In this document: piece after piece, positions 44,590 to 48,286 of the stretch | How positions within the stretch are numbered: position 1 is the first letter of the stretch | How the letters are laid out: every line of letters starts with the position of its first letter | Source of the DNA: Clostridiales bacterium DTU074 | GTDB taxonomy: Bacteria; Bacillota; Clostridia; Caldicoprobacterales; Caldicoprobacteraceae | DNA length: 48,286 bases | Reading direction: 5' to 3' | Assembly (NCBI GenBank): GCA_001513075.1 | Contig: LFSE01000132.1 | Location: 1-48,286, forward strand | The notes under the pieces: generated by a model | The model's input: the letters and a program-made list of their open reading frames with translations, nothing else | Database searches by the model: none | What the model was told of the DNA's origin: nothing | Position numbers and translations under genes: made by a program

Positions 44590-46593
44590 ATGCAGTTGGG
44601 AATTGGTATTGATACAGGCGGAACTTATACAGATGCGGTTATTTATTGTTTTGAAAACCAAAAGGTTTTAGCAAGCGGCAAGGCTTTGACGACCAAGCAT
44701 AATCTTGTGGAAGGAATTGTCAATGCGTTGAAACAGCTTCCCAAAGATATGTTGCACGGCATTTGCCTGGTTTCCCTGTCTACCACTCTGGCAACCAATA
44801 CCTGTGTGGAGAATAAGGGAAACCGTGGACAGTTGGTTTTGCTCGGGTATGACAGGCAAATTGTGGAAAGAATCGGCCCTGAATATGGTTTGCCCCACGT
44901 CGGCGATATAATAATGGTACCCGGTGGCCATGGGCAGCAGGGGCAGGTTGTTTCCGAGCCCGATTGGGATGAGCTGGAGAAAGCCGTGCTGGCTTGTAAA
45001 TCCCGGGTGGATGCCTTTGGTGTGGCGGAATACTGGGGGATTCGAAATCCCAATTTCGAACGTATGGCTAAAAAGATAATACGGGAAGCCACCGGCCTAC
45101 CTGTGGTTTGCGCTCATGAGACCACGATGGAAATCAATTCTTTAAAGAGGGCGGCAACCGTTTTGCTTAACGCACGTCTGATCCCCCTGACAGACGAGTT
45201 GATTAAAGCTGTTAAGATTGCCCTGAAGGATATGGGGATAAAGGCGCCCCTGATGATCGTACGGGGTGATGGCTCCCTCATGTCGGAAGGGTTTGCCGTA
45301 GAGCATCCGGTAGAAACCCTGCTTTCCGGACCGGCTTCCAGCGTGGTGGGAGGCATGAAACTGAGCGGCAGGGATGATTGCATTGTAGTTGACATGGGAG
45401 GCACGACCAGTGATATTGCCGTTGCACGGCATGGGAGAACCACGTTGGTTAAAGATGGGGTTGAGATAGGAGAGTGGAGGACGGGCACATGCGCTATTGA
45501 GCTTAAAACCATCGGCCTCGGCGGAGACAGCCTGATATCATTTGATAAGGCGGAAAGGATAACCATAGGACCGCAAAGAGCCGTGCCCCTGTCATGGTTG
45601 GGACACAGGTGGCCTTATATCATTGAAGAACTGGAGAAAATCTATGAAACCGGCAAGAGAAGCAGTATATCGTTGGGAGAATTTTTCTTTATCGTTAAGA
45701 AGCCTAACGGTATTGAAAACATTTATTTTACTGCCGAAGAAGAACGCATTATTGATGCGTTAAGGGAAGGGCCGAGGAGCATCGAAGATCTGGCAAATAG
45801 CGTAGGTACAAAACCCTATTTTATGCAAACGCGGCGGTTAGAATCCCTGGGTTTGATAGGGCGGGCTGGTTTCACACCCACGGATATCATGCACATCACC
45901 GGAGAGTTTAGCGCCTGGGATGTTGAGTGTGCCAGGCTTGGCGGAGAGATCCTGGCCCGAAGGCTTGGCTTTTCTTTGCACGATTTGACGGCATGTGTAA
46001 ACCGTTTAATGGTGAAGAAGCTATATTCGGCAATTGTACAATATCTACTGGAGAAAAACTGGAAGCGGGCAGAGAGAAACAGTATAAAGGATTTTGAAAA
46101 AATAATTGATCTCAGTTTTGACAATCCCTATGATGAGATTGAGTGCTTCTTTATCGCTCCTATGCCGTTGGTAGGCATTGGTGCTCCCGTTCATCTGTAC
46201 CTGGAACCAGTTGCCAGGGCTCTTGGAACACAGGCAATCGTACCCCCCGACGCGGGAGTGGCTAATGCGGTCGGTGCTATTACTGGCAGCATAATAGGAG
46301 AAGAGGTGGTTGTTGTACGGCCCAATTATGAGGTTTCGGGAATAACGGGCTATAGCTGCCATTCTTCCCGTGATTATTTTGAGACACAGGAATATGATGT
46401 CGCCCTTGCATGGGCCAGGCAGGAGGCCATAAGGAATGCAAAGGAAAAGGCCATACGGATGGGAGCCATTGATGTGGATATCGATTTGGAGAGCCATGAT
46501 AGAAGAGGGGATACAAGGGAAGGAAGCGAAGGCTTGTTACTGGAAACAATTATAACCGCCAGGGGCATAGGAAGGATGTTTAGTTTTAAATAA
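44590..46593 (+). CDS. Hydantoinase/oxoprolinase (HyuA)-family protein with winged-helix-like insertion
   Basis: HyuA-family proteins are ATP-dependent amidohydrolases of the actin-like fold. The 667-aa product has the N-terminal phosphate loop IGIDTGGTYTDAV (residues 4-16), STTLATNTCVE, and the second phosphate motif VDMGGTTSDIAV (about 265-276), followed by GLGGDS. Near residues 383-437 it has EERIIDALREGPRSIEDLA, then RRLESLGLIGR, which reads as a winged helix placed inside the chain. The end lacks the long oxoprolinase C-terminus. ATG follows AAAGGAG. The 233-base gap upstream shows no clear element. It is probably in one unit with the AmmeMemoRadiSam genes. The substrate is unknown. Confidence 0.82.
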   Translation: MQLGIGIDTGGTYTDAVIYCFENQKVLASGKALTTKHNLVEGIVNALKQLPKDMLHGICLVSLSTTLATNTCVENKGNRGQLVLLGYDRQIVERIGPEYGLPHVGDIIMVPGGHGQQGQVVSEPDWDELEKAVLACKSRVDAFGVAEYWGIRNPNFERMAKKIIREATGLPVVCAHETTMEINSLKRAATVLLNARLIPLTDELIKAVKIALKDMGIKAPLMIVRGDGSLMSEGFAVEHPVETLLSGPASSVVGGMKLSGRDDCIVVDMGGTTSDIAVARHGRTTLVKDGVEIGEWRTGTCAIELKTIGLGGDSLISFDKAERITIGPQRAVPLSWLGHRWPYIIEELEKIYETGKRSSISLGEFFFIVKKPNGIENIYFTAEEERIIDALREGPRSIEDLANSVGTKPYFMQTRRLESLGLIGRAGFTPTDIMHITGEFSAWDVECARLGGEILARRLGFSLHDLTACVNRLMVKKLYSAIVQYLLEKNWKRAERNSIKDFEKIIDLSFDNPYDEIECFFIAPMPLVGIGAPVHLYLEPVARALGTQAIVPPDAGVANAVGAITGSIIGEEVVVVRPNYEVSGITGYSCHSSRDYFETQEYDVALAWARQEAIRNAKEKAIRMGAIDVDIDLESHDRRGDTREGSEGLLLETIITARGIGRMFSFK

Positions 46594-46600
46594 TCAGAGC

Positions 46601-46618
46601 ATGATACACCTGTATCAT
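46601..46618. promoter_or_regulatory. 18-bp perfect palindrome before the AmmeMemoRadiSam gene
   Basis: ATGATACA (46601-46608) and TGTATCAT (46611-46618) form a perfect palindrome with a two-base centre, followed a few bases later by TTGTTTTTTG. It may be an operator for a dimeric regulator or a weak terminator after the HyuA-like gene. Confidence 0.4.
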
Positions 46619-46664
46619 TATTGTTTTTTGTGATAAACTGAGGGTGATAGGAGGTGTGTAATGC

Positions 46665-48074
46665 ATGGGAAGGATTTCTGCCATTTATCTCATGCCTCAT
46701 CCACCCATTATTATTCCCGAAGTGGGAAGGGGAGAGGAGAGAAAGGTGCAAAATACGTCAGACGCCCTTGATAAATGCGCGCGTCATATTCTTGACTTAA
46801 AACCTGACACCATAATAGTTATAACTCCTCATGGACCTGTTTTTCGTGATGCAATTGCAATAAACACAAGACACAGGCTTGCGGGAAGCCTTTCACGGTT
46901 CGGGGCAAGCGATGTTTCCATGGCTTTTGAAAACGACCTGAAGTTAGTACAGTATATAATGGATGAAGCTGAGCGAATGGGAATAGCTTGTATAGGGATT
47001 GATAACAGAACGGCTATAGAATATAGATTAACCCCGTTGCTTGATTGGGGCACATTAGTGCCGTTGTACTTTGTAACGAAACAATACCGCGAATTCAAAC
47101 TGGTTCATATCAGCATTTCCCTGATGTCCTATGAGGAACTGTATGTATTTGGTACGGCAATACGGAATGCAGTGGAGTCCATTGACCGGCGCGTATGCAT
47201 AATTGCCAGTGGAGACTTATCCCATCGCTTAAGTGAAGATGGACCTTACGGTTTCCACCCGATGGGGCCAAAGCTGGATGAACGGATTATTGAACTTGCA
47301 GGAACGGGAGATGTTGAGGGCTTTTTCAACATGGATCCGGTAATGGTGCGGGAAGGAGGAGAATGCGGTCTTCGCTCCATAATAATCTCAATGGGAGCTC
47401 TTGATGGATATAATATACGTTCCCGGGTTCTCTCTTATGAAGGACCTTTTGGAGTGGGATACGGCGTAGCCATATTTGAGAGGGGAGAAAAAAACCGGGA
47501 GCGGGAGCTGGTGAACAGATTATATGAAAGGAAACAGGAGCAGATGGAGAAGGTCCGCAAAAGCGAGGATCCATACGTGAGTCTGGCAAGGCGCGCACTG
47601 GAAACCTATATTCTTAAAGGGGAAATCATTAAACCAGATACAGACCTTCCAAGGGAGATGCTGGAGGAAAGGGCAGGCGTCTTTGTATCATTGAAGAAAA
47701 ACGGGCAGCTTCGTGGCTGCATTGGCACCATTGAACCCGTCCGGAATAATATTGCCGAGGAGATCATCTACAACGCTATAAATGCAGGTGTCCGGGATCC
47801 CCGATTTATGCCGGTTGATGGTAGCGAACTGGCCGATTTGATATATTCAGTGGACGTATTGACAAAGCCCGAGCCTGTAAATTCGAAGGATGAATTGGAT
47901 CCAAAGAAGTACGGGGTAATAGTAAGAAGCGGGGCCCGTTCCGGGCTTTTATTGCCAAACCTTGAAGGGGTTGATACGGTTAAGGAACAGATAGAGATTG
48001 CCCTCCAGAAAGCGGGAATTCGGCCGGATGAACATTATGTCATGGAGCGTTTTGAGGTAAAACGCCATTATTAG
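46665..48074 (+). CDS. AmmeMemoRadiSam system protein: Memo/LigB-like domain fused to AMMECR1
   Basis: Residues 1-275 form a Memo/LigB-superfamily domain. IYLMPHPPIIIPEVG near the start, VITPHGPV near 53-60 and ASGDLSHRL near 180-188 give the conserved His and Asp positions of a metal site. Residues 300-469 are an AMMECR1 domain with its signature LRGCIGTIEP (about 349-358, Cys352). In many genomes these are separate genes beside a radical SAM gene; here they are fused, and the radical SAM gene follows 12 bases after the stop. ATG 46665 follows TAGGAGGTG at good distance. The biochemical role of this three-part system is not established. A redox or radical-based modification is likely. Confidence 0.9.
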   Translation: MGRISAIYLMPHPPIIIPEVGRGEERKVQNTSDALDKCARHILDLKPDTIIVITPHGPVFRDAIAINTRHRLAGSLSRFGASDVSMAFENDLKLVQYIMDEAERMGIACIGIDNRTAIEYRLTPLLDWGTLVPLYFVTKQYREFKLVHISISLMSYEELYVFGTAIRNAVESIDRRVCIIASGDLSHRLSEDGPYGFHPMGPKLDERIIELAGTGDVEGFFNMDPVMVREGGECGLRSIIISMGALDGYNIRSRVLSYEGPFGVGYGVAIFERGEKNRERELVNRLYERKQEQMEKVRKSEDPYVSLARRALETYILKGEIIKPDTDLPREMLEERAGVFVSLKKNGQLRGCIGTIEPVRNNIAEEIIYNAINAGVRDPRFMPVDGSELADLIYSVDVLTKPEPVNSKDELDPKKYGVIVRSGARSGLLLPNLEGVDTVKEQIEIALQKAGIRPDEHYVMERFEVKRHY

Positions 48075-48086
48075 AAGGTGTTTGGG

Positions 48087-48286
48087 ATGAGAGAGGCATT
48101 ATTCTATGCTGGTGAAAATGATAGGATAAGATGCGAACTATGCCCCCATCGATGTCTTATACCGGAGGACAGGACCGGGATATGCAGGCATAGGAAGAAT
48201 ATAGGCGGGAAATTGTTTGCAGTAGGGTATGGCAGGGTATCTTCGGTAGCCCTTGATCCTATTGAAAAAAAGCCCTTGTATCATTT
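48087..48286 (+). CDS. AmmeMemoRadiSam system radical SAM enzyme (3'-truncated)
   Basis: The frame starts at ATG 48087, 12 bases after the AMMECR1 fusion gene, and runs off the end of the window after 66 codons. The visible N-terminus, MREALFYAGEND then CELCPHRCLIPEDRTGICRH, has the CxxCPHxC and GxCxxR pattern found at the start of AmmeMemoRadiSam and PflA-like radical SAM proteins. The SAM-cluster CxxxCxxC motif would come later and is not in view. Spacing and context make the assignment strong. TTTGGGATG gives only a weak ribosome binding site, so translation may depend on coupling to the upstream gene. Confidence 0.88.
   Translation, partial: MREALFYAGENDRIRCELCPHRCLIPEDRTGICRHRKNIGGKLFAVGYGRVSSVALDPIEKKPLYH

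Noticed and set aside
1-48286. CRISPR arrays, tRNA/rRNA genes, transposases, prophage or attachment sites
   Set aside because: No regularly spaced repeats, cloverleaf sequences, transposase motifs or integrase genes were seen on either strand.

Overview
The window looks like a chromosomal segment of an anaerobic, low-to-mid-GC Gram-positive bacterium of the class Clostridia. The basis is the strong Shine-Dalgarno sites with ATG/GTG/TTG starts, sigma-A-type promoters, [FeFe]-hydrogenase maturation genes (hydF-hydG-hydE), a YtrA-like GntR regulator, and a MoxR/DUF58/vWA operon of the Gram-positive type. The genus cannot be told from the sequence alone. Almost every gene is on the + strand; the exceptions are wrbA and a broken GntR regulator.

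Layout. 1-5.9 kb: the 3' part of a GH38 alpha-mannosidase, a decayed copy and an intact copy of a CobW-like GTPase, then an ABC exporter (one ATPase, two ABC-2 permeases). 6-7.1 kb: a broken small ORF translationally coupled to an APH-like protein whose catalytic loop is degraded. 7.3-11.9 kb: glutamate dehydrogenase followed by an unusual 1070-aa protein that joins a GAF-like region, a PEP-synthase-type ATP-grasp domain and a nucleotidyltransferase domain. 12-15.7 kb: a yybP-ykoY (Mn2+) riboswitch with an overlapping terminator, a Ca2+/Mn2+ P-type ATPase, and an ECF transporter S component. 15.9-17.8 kb: a ketose-bisphosphate aldolase coupled to a PfkB-type sugar-phosphate kinase.

18.1-31.3 kb is one long operon: a secreted/membrane protein with a GATase-like domain, an ABC ATPase, an ABC-2 permease, a DUF4175-like protein split by an in-frame amber codon, MoxR, DUF58, a BatA-like vWA protein and a double-vWA protein. 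MoxR ATPases and vWA/MIDAS proteins commonly act together as a chaperone or metal-dependent assembly module. Here they are joined to a transporter and large extracytoplasmic domains, which suggests envelope protein maturation. That role is inferred.

31.4-35 kb: pyrimidine-nucleoside phosphorylase, a GntR regulator destroyed by two frameshifts (one an exact 11-bp tandem duplication), a MutT-type Nudix hydrolase, a gene-poor stretch with relic reading frames, and a Cof-type HAD phosphatase. 35-39.3 kb: hydF-hydG-hydE behind a near-consensus promoter and a roughly 280-nt structured leader; the hydrogenase itself is not in the window. 39.3-41 kb: an RlmA-like rRNA methyltransferase and wrbA, converging on a bidirectional terminator. 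41.3-48.3 kb: a GH106-like glycosidase, a hydantoinase/oxoprolinase-family protein with an embedded winged-helix-like segment, and the start of an AmmeMemoRadiSam locus (a fused Memo/LigB-AMMECR1 protein plus a truncated radical SAM gene).

The most notable observations are the GAF/ATP-grasp/nucleotidyltransferase fusion without a phosphohistidine domain, the amber-split gene inside the MoxR/vWA operon, the structured hyd leader, the fused AmmeMemoRadiSam protein, and several traces of recent gene decay.
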